Assembly: GCA_014728785.1 (NCBI GenBank)
Contig: WJKZ01000198.1
Span: 1 to 5,057 of the forward strand
DNA: 5,057 nucleotides
Source: Candidatus Omnitrophota bacterium
GTDB lineage: Bacteria; Omnitrophota; Gorgyraeia; Duberdicusellales; 4484-171
Reading direction: 5' to 3'
The position numbers and the translations under genes are program-made. The notes under the pieces are model-generated. The model was not told the DNA's origin and did not search any database. It saw only the letters and a list, made by a program, of their open reading frames with translations. Below are positions 1 to 5,026 of the stretch, piece by piece (the stretch's first letter is position 1; every line of letters begins with the position of its first letter).

Positions 1-33
1 CGTCAAGAAGGATCTCGGGCATTAAAAATGGGG

Positions 34-54
34 TACGGTTTACGGTGTACGGGT
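34..54. repeat. Three tandem TACGG-type heptads
   Basis: Three consecutive 7-nt units, TACGGTT, TACGGTG and TACGGGT, lie head to tail. The first five bases TACGG are identical in all three and the last two vary. No convincing gene covers them. Short TACGGTT/TACGGTG-type tandems are a style of intergenic repeat found in some uncultivated bacterial genomes, but with only three units chance is not excluded. No function is inferred. Confidence 0.45.
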
Positions 55-79
55 AGACAGCCCCTCGCCGCTGCATATC

Positions 80-106
80 GGGTAAATCTTCTTCGAACAT
101 TTACCC
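80..106. repeat. 8-bp inverted repeat (hairpin-forming)
   Basis: GGGTAAAT (80-87) and ATTTACCC (99-106) are perfect inverted repeats around an 11-nt loop, and the loop contains the palindrome TTCGAA (92-97). It lies about 45 nt beyond the 3' end of tRNA-His on the minus strand and could act as a backup transcript-end structure. No T-run follows it on either strand, so it is not a canonical intrinsic terminator. Confidence 0.45.
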
Positions 107-120
107 AAACGACTTCGGGA

Positions 121-152
121 CACCCTTGTTTTTCTGAATAAAAACAAGGGTG
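121..152 (-). terminator. Perfect 13-bp inverted repeat at tRNA-His 3' end, possible terminator or processing hairpin
   Basis: CACCCTTGTTTTT (121-133) and AAAAACAAGGGTG (140-152) are a perfect inverted repeat around the 6-nt loop CTGAAT. In the minus-strand transcript the hairpin begins inside the tRNA: positions 150-152 are the last three acceptor-stem bases and 149 is the discriminator C73. The run of five T lies in the ascending arm of the stem and not after it, so this is not a textbook Rho-independent terminator. It may terminate, protect the 3' end, or guide processing of the precursor; the role is inferred from position only. The inverted repeat itself is certain. Confidence 0.5.
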
Positions 153-223
153 GGTGACCGGATTTGAACCGGCGGCCACTTGGGCCACAACCAAGTGCTC
201 TGCCTAGCTGAGCTACACCCACC
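149..223 (-). tRNA. tRNA-His (anticodon GTG)
   Basis: Read on the minus strand, the sequence folds into a complete cloverleaf. It has a 7-bp acceptor stem (GTGGGTG with CACCCAC), a D arm (GCTC/GAGC) with GG in its loop, an anticodon arm CTTGG-TTGTGGC-CCAAG, a 5-nt variable region, and a T arm GCCGG-TTCAAAT-CCGGT with one G-T wobble. The anticodon GTG occupies 186-188 and decodes histidine. The extra 5' G at 223 opposite discriminator C at 149 is the G-1:C73 identity element specific to tRNA-His, which makes the call firm. The 3' CCA is not encoded, since C73 is followed by CTTG, so a CCA-adding enzyme is needed. A good promoter lies upstream at 268-296. Confidence 0.98.
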
Positions 224-267
224 AAAGATAAGCTTAAAAAACGTGGTCCAAATTCTGAAGGAAAATA

Positions 268-296
268 TTTATATCAGATTTCAGAAGAAGTGTAAA
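268..296 (-). promoter_or_regulatory. Sigma70-type promoter for tRNA-His
   Basis: On the minus strand, -35 TTTACA (291-296) and -10 TATAAA (268-273) are separated by exactly 17 nt. Each box matches the TTGACA/TATAAT consensus at five of six positions. The predicted start, near 261, would give a leader of about 38 nt before the tRNA. The promoter lies in the gap between the membrane-protein gene and the tRNA, so the tRNA probably has its own transcription. An inverted repeat TTCTGAA/TTCAGAA (253-259, 280-286) straddles the -10 region and could be incidental. Confidence 0.6.
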
Positions 297-317
297 GGCA
301 TTTATACCGGCCCTGCC

Positions 318-734
318 CTAATCAAAGTTACTTTTTATCCGCTGGCTATGCAGATACCTGCCGATAAAAAAAACCGCCACCAGAGCCAGCAGAAAAACTA
401 TAGAAAAGGAAATTATGCCTGTAAGAACCTCCTCAGAGCCGATGCCTTTACTAAAACCTCTGGCAAAACCGGCAGAAAAAGCAAGGGCTTCTAAAACCAA
501 GCCTGCTATACACAAATTCAGAGACCATCTCTTGAGTTTAAACAGGCCTGCAACTATAGATACGGATAAGACCAGAACGATAAGAATACCTATCAAAGCT
601 CCTGCCTCATAGTAAGTACAAGAACTAAAAGGTGTGTTTGTTAAAAAAAACAGTAACGCCGCCGCACGGGATAAAGCTTCAAGGGAAAATAAAACTATAA
701 GAATTTTTACACCCAGGGGCCTTGTTTTATCCAT
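318..734 (-). CDS. Small four-helix integral membrane protein, unknown function
   Basis: I do not recognise a specific family for this 138-residue protein. It reads as an integral inner-membrane protein with about four hydrophobic segments: residues 10-31, 44-66, 72-92 and 103-125. A short basic loop KLKRW (66-70) sits between helices 2 and 3, and the tail is basic (GRYLHSQRIK). The N-terminus DKTRPLGVKILIVL resembles small bacterial and archaeal membrane proteins that begin with an RPLGV-type motif followed directly by a helix; that resemblance is from memory only. No catalytic motif is visible. The start is well supported by AGGAGGT (740-746), 5 nt before the ATG. The gene lies about 100 nt downstream of the M48 protease gene on the same strand, with a possible promoter and a 5'-leader hairpin of its own. 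Confidence 0.85.
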   Translation of the reverse strand: MDKTRPLGVKILIVLFSLEALSRAAALLFFLTNTPFSSCTYYEAGALIGILIVLVLSVSIVAGLFKLKRWSLNLCIAGLVLEALAFSAGFARGFSKGIGSEEVLTGIISFSIVFLLALVAVFFIGRYLHSQRIKSNFD

Positions 735-739
735 TTTCC

Positions 740-746
740 ACCTCCT
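740..746 (-). promoter_or_regulatory. Strong ribosome binding site of the membrane-protein gene
   Basis: AGGAGGT on the minus strand matches the core anti-Shine-Dalgarno complement perfectly and lies 5 nt from the ATG at 732-734. It fixes the start of the downstream gene. The base of the hairpin at 747-772 abuts it directly. Confidence 0.85.
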
Positions 747-772
747 CGCATAATCTTGACCAAGCTTATGCG
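747..772 (-). promoter_or_regulatory. Leader hairpin directly 5' of the ribosome binding site
   Basis: CGCATAA and TTATGCG (766-772 and 747-753 on the plus strand) form a perfect 7-bp stem. Inside, CTTG and CAAG (761-764 and 755-758) can extend it past one G-A mismatch. The 3' base of the stem is immediately before AGGAGGT. The structure leaves the Shine-Dalgarno exposed, so it may help translation or mRNA stability. As DNA, the same symmetry could be an operator. Which applies cannot be told from sequence. Confidence 0.45.
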
Positions 773-805
773 TGATTACACTGATTTTTAATGCTTACGG
801 TGATT

Positions 806-834
806 AATTTAAGATATCTCTGCCTGTCTATCAA
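806..834 (-). promoter_or_regulatory. Candidate promoter for the membrane-protein gene
   Basis: On the minus strand, -35 TTGATA (829-834, five of six consensus) and -10 TAAATT (806-811, four of six) are 17 nt apart. The start would fall near 799 and give a leader of about 65 nt containing the hairpin at 747-772. It begins immediately after the M48 stop codon (837-839). Without it the gene would be a read-through partner of the protease gene, which also remains possible because no terminator is seen between them. Confidence 0.35.
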
Positions 835-836
835 AA

Positions 837-1646
837 TTAGTTCTTTTTATAATACCGCATGGCCTCGGGGATATTTCTTTTTATATCTTCAATCCGGCTT
901 TCGGGAACAGGGTGGGTGGATAAAAATTCAGGGGGCCTTATTTTTTCCTGCTCCTTCATCCTCTCCCAGAAGGCAATAGCTTCCCGCGGGTCATAACCGG
1001 CTTTTGCCATAATTATCAGGCCGATTCTGTCGGCCTCTCTTTCGTGAGTGCGGCTGTAAGGAAGTATAACCCCTACGGTTGATGTAACCCCGTAAGCTAT
1101 ATAGGCCAGGCGCTGGGTTTCCTCGGGCTTTTCTCTTAAAGCTAAAGCCAGTGTTATCTGGCCGAGCTGAATAAGTAAAAGCTGGCTTAAACGTTCACCT
1201 CCGTGGTTGGCAATGGCGTGGGCCGCCTCGTGAGCTAAAACTACCGCAAGACCTGTTTCGTCTTTGGTAAAGGGAAGAATCCCCGTATATACGGCAACTT
1301 TACCCCCGGGCATACAAAACGCGTTAGCCTGCTCATTATCCTCTATCAGCACAAATTCCCATTCGTAATTAGCCAGCTCCTCTTCTCTGCCGATATTTTT
1401 AAGAAAATCCTCGGTGGCGGCAGCTATACCTCTTCCTACCCTCTCTACCATCTCAACTTTTTGGGGGTCTTTAGAAAGGGTGGATTCGCTTATTATCTTA
1501 TCGTAGCTCTGGTTACTTAAGGAGGTAAGCTGCTGAGAAGGAATAAGAGAGAGCTGTCTGCGCTGGCTTACCGGCACGGTGGCACAGCCGCAAAGAGCGA
1601 GTGCATTGACCGCCATGAATAACGCGAATAATCCAAAATATCTCAT
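837..1646 (-). CDS. M48-family zinc metalloprotease lipoprotein (BepA/LoiP-like)
   Basis: This 269-residue protein is a zinc-dependent endopeptidase of family M48, predicted to be lipid-anchored and to face the periplasm. The N-terminus RYFGLFALFMAVNALALCGC is a lipoprotein signal, with lipidated Cys about residue 21 (lipobox LCGC). HEAAH at 139-143 is the HEXXH zinc and catalytic motif. SRTHEREAD (about 198-206) supplies the third zinc ligand, Glu202. DNEQANAFCMPGGKVAVYTG and, near the C-terminus, FLSTHP with a following Arg are typical M48 signatures. In E. coli, relatives such as BepA and LoiP handle outer-membrane protein assembly quality control; the same role here is inference. The start was set at the ATG 1644-1646 because the signal peptide begins there. 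An in-frame TTG at 1707-1709 would place 21 polar residues ahead of it and overlaps the promoter. The Shine-Dalgarno (GAAAG) is weak. Confidence 0.95.
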   Translation of the reverse strand: MRYFGLFALFMAVNALALCGCATVPVSQRRQLSLIPSQQLTSLSNQSYDKIISESTLSKDPQKVEMVERVGRGIAAATEDFLKNIGREEELANYEWEFVLIEDNEQANAFCMPGGKVAVYTGILPFTKDETGLAVVLAHEAAHAIANHGGERLSQLLLIQLGQITLALALREKPEETQRLAYIAYGVTSTVGVILPYSRTHEREADRIGLIIMAKAGYDPREAIAFWERMKEQEKIRPPEFLSTHPVPESRIEDIKRNIPEAMRYYKKN

Positions 1647-1669
1647 TTTTTCTTTCAAGTTGGTGTGCT

Positions 1670-1698
1670 TTGCAATATAATTATATATATGATAGACT
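1670..1698 (+). promoter_or_regulatory. Candidate divergent promoter for the nuclease operon
   Basis: On the plus strand, TTGCAA (1670-1675, four of six consensus) and TAGACT (1693-1698, matching only the key TA...T positions) are 17 nt apart. They overlap the opposite-strand M48 promoter almost completely. The -10 is weak, and the AT-rich stretch 1711-1727 could hold an alternative, so the exact position is uncertain. Confidence 0.3.
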
Positions 1699-1709
1699 TG
1701 TTTCTGCAA
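1680..1709 (-). promoter_or_regulatory. Promoter for the M48 protease gene
   Basis: On the minus strand, -35 TTGCAG (1704-1709) is followed after 18 nt by a perfect -10 TATAAT (1680-1685). The predicted start near 1673 leaves a leader of about 27 nt before the ATG at 1646, which supports that ATG over the upstream TTG start. Confidence 0.6.
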
Positions 1710-1729
1710 GTATTATTTATTAATTAAAG

Positions 1730-1736
1730 AGGAGGG
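1730..1736 (+). promoter_or_regulatory. Strong ribosome binding site of the nuclease gene
   Basis: AGGAGGG lies 4 nt before the ATG at 1741, within the purine-rich run AAAGAGGAGGGAAAG. It confirms the nuclease start. Confidence 0.85.
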
Positions 1737-1740
1737 AAAG

Positions 1741-2205
1741 ATGAGAAGGGTTAAATTGTTATTTTTTATTCTGTGTTTATCTGTTCCTCTTTTTGTTTTT
1801 GCAGAGCAAAAAGTTTCAGTTAAAGAAGTTATCGACGGCGATACCATAGTAACAGAAGGCGGAGAAACCATACGTTACATCGGCATAGATTGCCCGGAGG
1901 AAGGTTATTACCAAGACGGGAAATTTATCGCTGAACCCCAACCTTTTTTTGAAGAAGCCTTAGAAGCCAACAGGGAAATGGTAGAAGGAAAAACCGTCAG
2001 CCTTGAATTCGACACTGTTAAGAAAGATGAGTTCGGAAGGACCCTGGCTTACGTATACATTGACGGCAAAATGGTAAATGCCGAAATGATAAAGAAAGGC
2101 TACGCCAGGGCGGACATATCTTATCCTAATACCTCTTATAAAAAAGAATTCCTGCAGCTGGAAGCGGACGCTCAAAGCAAAGAAGTGGGTATATGGTCCC
2201 GTTAA
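1741..2205 (+). CDS. Secreted thermonuclease-family (SNase-like) nuclease
   Basis: This 154-residue protein is a staphylococcal-nuclease-fold enzyme, a family that cleaves DNA and RNA phosphodiester bonds with calcium. Residues 1-21 are a Sec signal peptide (basic MRR, then a hydrophobic core) with likely cleavage after FVFA, so it acts in the periplasm or outside. Family motifs follow in order: VIDGDTI (30-36, calcium-ligand Asp34), RYIGIDCPEE (45-54, Arg45, Asp50 and Glu53 corresponding to Arg35, Asp40 and Glu43 of S. aureus nuclease), and DEFGRTLAYVYIDGKMVN (96-113, Arg100 corresponding to Arg87). The C-terminal GIWSR is also typical. Catalytic residues are intact; Cys51 replaces the usual Thr41. 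Length matches a single OB-fold domain. It is the first gene of the rightward group, likely serving nucleic-acid scavenging or degradation, which is inference. Confidence 0.95.
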   Translation: MRRVKLLFFILCLSVPLFVFAEQKVSVKEVIDGDTIVTEGGETIRYIGIDCPEEGYYQDGKFIAEPQPFFEEALEANREMVEGKTVSLEFDTVKKDEFGRTLAYVYIDGKMVNAEMIKKGYARADISYPNTSYKKEFLQLEADAQSKEVGIWSR

Positions 2206-2209
2206 ATAC

Positions 2210-2228
2210 GGGGGACAGTAAATTTCCC
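2210..2228. repeat. G-rich repeat-like motif in the nuclease-phosphoesterase spacer
   Basis: GGGGGACAGTAAATTTCCC lies 4 nt past the nuclease stop. GGGA/TCCC at its ends can pair weakly around AGTAAATT. Motifs of the GGGGACAGTAAATTTAC type occur as dispersed palindromic elements (REP-like, sometimes linked to Y1-type transposases) in several bacterial genomes; this resemblance is from memory. Only one copy is in the window, so its repeat status is unproven. It is too weak a hairpin, with no T-run, to be called a terminator. Confidence 0.3.
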
Positions 2229-2242
2229 TGCTGATACAAGTA

Positions 2243-2249
2243 AAGGAGA
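2243..2249 (+). promoter_or_regulatory. Ribosome binding site of the phosphoesterase gene
   Basis: AAGGAGA lies 6 nt before the ATG at 2256 and fixes that start. Confidence 0.8.
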
Positions 2250-2255
2250 TAAAAA

Positions 2256-3557
2256 ATGGACGGCTCTAAGAAAAAAATAATCCTGGGTATTGTCGTATTT
2301 CTTCTTATTGCCTCCTTAACATTTATAACAATAAAAAAGTATCGTTACCCCCCTCAAAAGAGATTTCAGGATAAAGAAATACTTATAATCGGAATCGACG
2401 GCTTTAACTGGCACGTTTTAGGCCCCTTACTTAAAGAGGGCCGGATGCCCAATATCCGTAAACTCATGAAAAACGGAGTTTACGGTGCAGCAGATATAGA
2501 TATAGACGATGAACATCTCTGGTCCCCCGCCATCTGGACAAGCATGCTTACCGGTAAAACTATGGATAAACACAAGATAAACAGCCTGTATTGTATATAT
2601 AAAGGAAAACTGCTTACCTTCCCCATGAGCACCATGCGCAGAGAACCGGCCCTGTGGAATATACTGACCAGACACCGTATACCTTCTTCTTTTGTCTCTT
2701 TTCTCGCTACCTGGCCGGTAGAAAAAATATACGGCTCCATGATAAGCTGTTTTGCAATACCCTGGGCATTCATTAAAAATGCGGATTATCTGGGCAGGGA
2801 AGATTTTTTTAAAAAGTACGGCAATCCCCGCTGGCTCACTTACCCCTATGAGCTGATGGATAAAGTTTATTCTTATATACCGCCGGCTGAGGAGATAGAC
2901 GAGATGATGAAAAGATACGGTATACCCCTTTCTATCCCCCGGGAAAGAGGCATGCAGGAAAAAGAAGGCCATACCGTAATAACCGAACACCTGAGGGAGA
3001 AATTTCTTGACTCTGTACATACCGACGTCGACTTGTCGGAAATGGAAATAATAGGCATACTTTTCTTATCAGGCCAAGTCCCCAGAATGATGTTTATCAT
3101 GGATTACATCTCAACCCAACTGGCGGTTGATTTTATCAGGAAAAAAGACACAGTGGTCGATGCTGTTTATATAGGCGGGGTCGATATATTCTCACATTTT
3201 TTCTGGCCGCAATCAAAAAATCCGGCCAGGGATATGACCGAGACCATGAGAAATTATTATCTTTATATAGATGATCTGGTGGGACAGCTGCTTGAAGACG
3301 CAGGCGAAGATACACTGGTATTTGTTATGAGTGACCACGGCTACAGGTATGATTTTGAGAGTAAAGTTACCAGGCACGATCAGGAAAAAGCTGTATTTAT
3401 AATTTCTGGAGAAAGGGTAAAAAATATCGGCGAAATAGAAAATGTCGGTATTCTCGATTATGTGCCGACCATCCTCTATTACCTGGGCATAGAAGCTGAA
3501 GGAATGGCCGGAAAAATTTTAAAAAACATTTTCTTTTCACTGCCCTCCAGACAATAA
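2256..3557 (+). CDS. Membrane-anchored alkaline-phosphatase-superfamily phosphoesterase (type I phosphodiesterase/nucleotide pyrophosphatase-like)
   Basis: This 433-residue protein is predicted to be a two-metal phosphoesterase. A signal anchor at residues 6-26 follows basic KKK, so the catalytic domain should lie outside the cytoplasmic membrane. The full set of superfamily metal ligands is visible: Asp48 (IIGIDGFNW), nucleophile Ser90 (LWSPAIWTSMLTGK, where many relatives have Thr), Asp310 and His314 (GGVDIFSHFFW), Asp360-His361 (MSDHGY) and His374 (TRHDQEKA). It therefore looks active. The layout matches proteins annotated as type I phosphodiesterase/nucleotide pyrophosphatase or sulfatase-like; phosphomonoester, phosphodiester or phosphonate substrates cannot be separated by eye. 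It lies 50 nt after the nuclease and 15 nt before the radical SAM gene's ATG, so co-transcription with the latter is likely. Related enzymes act on lipid headgroups, nucleotides or glycan phosphates; which applies is unknown. Confidence 0.88.
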   Translation: MDGSKKKIILGIVVFLLIASLTFITIKKYRYPPQKRFQDKEILIIGIDGFNWHVLGPLLKEGRMPNIRKLMKNGVYGAADIDIDDEHLWSPAIWTSMLTGKTMDKHKINSLYCIYKGKLLTFPMSTMRREPALWNILTRHRIPSSFVSFLATWPVEKIYGSMISCFAIPWAFIKNADYLGREDFFKKYGNPRWLTYPYELMDKVYSYIPPAEEIDEMMKRYGIPLSIPRERGMQEKEGHTVITEHLREKFLDSVHTDVDLSEMEIIGILFLSGQVPRMMFIMDYISTQLAVDFIRKKDTVVDAVYIGGVDIFSHFFWPQSKNPARDMTETMRNYYLYIDDLVGQLLEDAGEDTLVFVMSDHGYRYDFESKVTRHDQEKAVFIISGERVKNIGEIENVGILDYVPTILYYLGIEAEGMAGKILKNIFFSLPSRQ

Positions 3558-3572
3558 GCGTATTTGCCTTCT

Positions 3573-5024
3573 ATGAAAATAGCCTTGATATCCTCGCCCC
3601 TGGATTCACAGGAAAAAGAAAGCATCTCACTGTTCAGGGTTATACATGACGCGAGCAAAATGCGCCTTTACTGGAACCGCCTTTTCCGTAAAATCTTAAG
3701 GCCTCTTTATTTTCTTGATTTCGAAGATTACCCTTTAAACCTGGTACAACTCGCCACCCTCCTCAAAGAAAAACATGAAGTAAGGATATTCAACTTCCTG
3801 CGCAAAGATTTAACCTGTGAACTTTTTGAGTTCCGGCCGGATGTGGCAGGATTCAACTGTTCAGGAGGAGGCAATCTTGTATGGATAGATAAATTTTCAA
3901 GAAAGATAAAAAGTGAGCTCGGCAGCATAATACTTCTGGGAGGAAGCCACCCTACCCTTACTCCAGCCGAAAGCCTTAAAACCACGGCGGCAGACTATGT
4001 ATTTAAAGGTGAATCTGATTTTACGATAAAACAAACTATGGATTTCATATCCGGGAAAAGACCATCCCTGCCGGAAGATGGCCTGTGCTACAGAAAAGAA
4101 GGAAAAATTATAGAAGGCCCTCTGGCAGTAATTAAAGATTTGTCCTCTCTTCCTCTACCCGACCACTCCTTGCTTGATTTGGAAAAGTATAAATCAATAA
4201 ACATAGAGGTATCAAGGGGCTGCGGCTGTAACTGCAGTTTCTGCTATATTTCAGGGTACCAGCCTGCTTATCCCTGGAGGATGAGGAATCCCGAAGCAAT
4301 AATAGATGAGATAAAATCAATAAAGAAGAGGGTAAAAAATGAGAAAAGATTCTATTTTGTAGATGCAAATTTCGGCTTTAACCTGAAGCTTACTAAAGAA
4401 CTTCTTAAGAAAATCATAAATGAGAAGCTGAATATATCTTTCTGGACAGGCATGGGGATAAATATAGACGATGAAGCGCTCGATTTAATGAAACAGGCGG
4501 GATGTTCTTTTTTCTTTACGGGGATAGAGAGCGGCTCAAGAAAACACCTCGATAAGATGTCCAAGATAAATTCACAACAATATGTCGAGGATTTTATAAA
4601 GAAACTGGCCCAAAAAGGGTTTTCGGTAACGGTAAGCCTGGTGCTTATGCTGCCCGAGGAAACCAGAAAAGAATTAGCTCAAACTTTTGATTTCTGCCTC
4701 AGGCTAAGCAGGATTTTTAAAAAACACTCTGAATCGGGAGAGGCTAAGATATTGTTTTATCCTAACATATACCGGCCGGTCCCCGCAACGCCTGATTACC
4801 ACAAGCTGGTTAAAAAAGGGTTTGTGCCCCCGAAGACCTTCAGAGAGTGGGGAGAATTCTATAACGAAATCTCAACCGGTAACTTCAGAAGATGCAATTT
4901 CACCTCAGACGTTACTCCTCTTTTTCTTAAAAAAATACTTCTTAAATTTACGTTGCTTAATATGGCTACTTTTTTTCTTCCGGCACTTAAAACTTTCGGG
5001 ATAAACTTTGCTAAGCGCAGTTAG
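3573..5024 (+). CDS. Radical SAM protein with N-terminal B12-binding-like domain
   Basis: This 483-residue protein has the layout of class B-type B12-binding radical SAM proteins. Residues about 1-190 resemble a cobalamin-binding Rossmann domain: MKIALISSP at the start, YPLNLVQLATLLKEKHEVRI, RPDVAGFNCSGGG, GGSHPTLTPAESL and DYVFKGESD. The SAM-cleaving domain follows with SRGCGCNCSFCY, whose cysteines 217, 221 and 224 form the CxxxCxxC [4Fe-4S] site. FVDANFGFN, FWTGMGIN and FFTGIESGS are typical barrel strands. The C-terminal 35 residues are hydrophobic and basic and may touch the membrane. Known relatives methylate or rearrange unreactive carbons, often in lipid or natural-product synthesis; the substrate here cannot be told. 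ATG 3573 was chosen because the domain begins there. An in-frame TTG at 3564 would add three residues. Neither has a clear Shine-Dalgarno, which suggests coupling to the phosphoesterase stop. Confidence 0.92.
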   Translation: MKIALISSPLDSQEKESISLFRVIHDASKMRLYWNRLFRKILRPLYFLDFEDYPLNLVQLATLLKEKHEVRIFNFLRKDLTCELFEFRPDVAGFNCSGGGNLVWIDKFSRKIKSELGSIILLGGSHPTLTPAESLKTTAADYVFKGESDFTIKQTMDFISGKRPSLPEDGLCYRKEGKIIEGPLAVIKDLSSLPLPDHSLLDLEKYKSINIEVSRGCGCNCSFCYISGYQPAYPWRMRNPEAIIDEIKSIKKRVKNEKRFYFVDANFGFNLKLTKELLKKIINEKLNISFWTGMGINIDDEALDLMKQAGCSFFFTGIESGSRKHLDKMSKINSQQYVEDFIKKLAQKGFSVTVSLVLMLPEETRKELAQTFDFCLRLSRIFKKHSESGEAKILFYPNIYRPVPATPDYHKLVKKGFVPPKTFREWGEFYNEISTGNFRRCNFTSDVTPLFLKKILLKFTLLNMATFFLPALKTFGINFAKRS

Positions 5025-5026
5025 AA

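Noticed and set aside
1..25. Possible C-terminal tail of a plus-strand gene entering from the left (VKKDLGH, stop at 23-25)
   Set aside because: Seven codons are too few to support a gene, and other frames are equally open at the edge, one of them to 141.
40..225. Minus-strand open frames reading through tRNA-His
   Set aside because: They are translations of the tRNA itself and its flank; the GVAQLGRALGCG-type peptide is a familiar artefact of tRNA sequence.
253..286. TTCTGAA/TTCAGAA inverted repeat as a terminator for the membrane-protein gene
   Set aside because: The loop is 20 nt, the stem is AT-rich and 7 bp, and no T-run follows directly; it overlaps the tRNA promoter.
180..494. Plus-strand open frame of 104 codons
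   Set aside because: It starts inside the tRNA and runs antisense through the membrane-protein gene, which has a strong ribosome binding site and clear hydrophobic helices. The product has no recognisable features.
1647..1709. Upstream TTG start extending the M48 protease by 21 residues
   Set aside because: It would bury the lipoprotein signal behind a polar extension, has no good Shine-Dalgarno, and overlaps the likely -35/-10 promoter.
1960..2175. Minus-strand frame within the nuclease gene, and similar antisense frames inside the phosphoesterase and radical SAM genes
   Set aside because: Opposite-strand shadows of well-supported genes with conserved motifs; no start signals or family features of their own.
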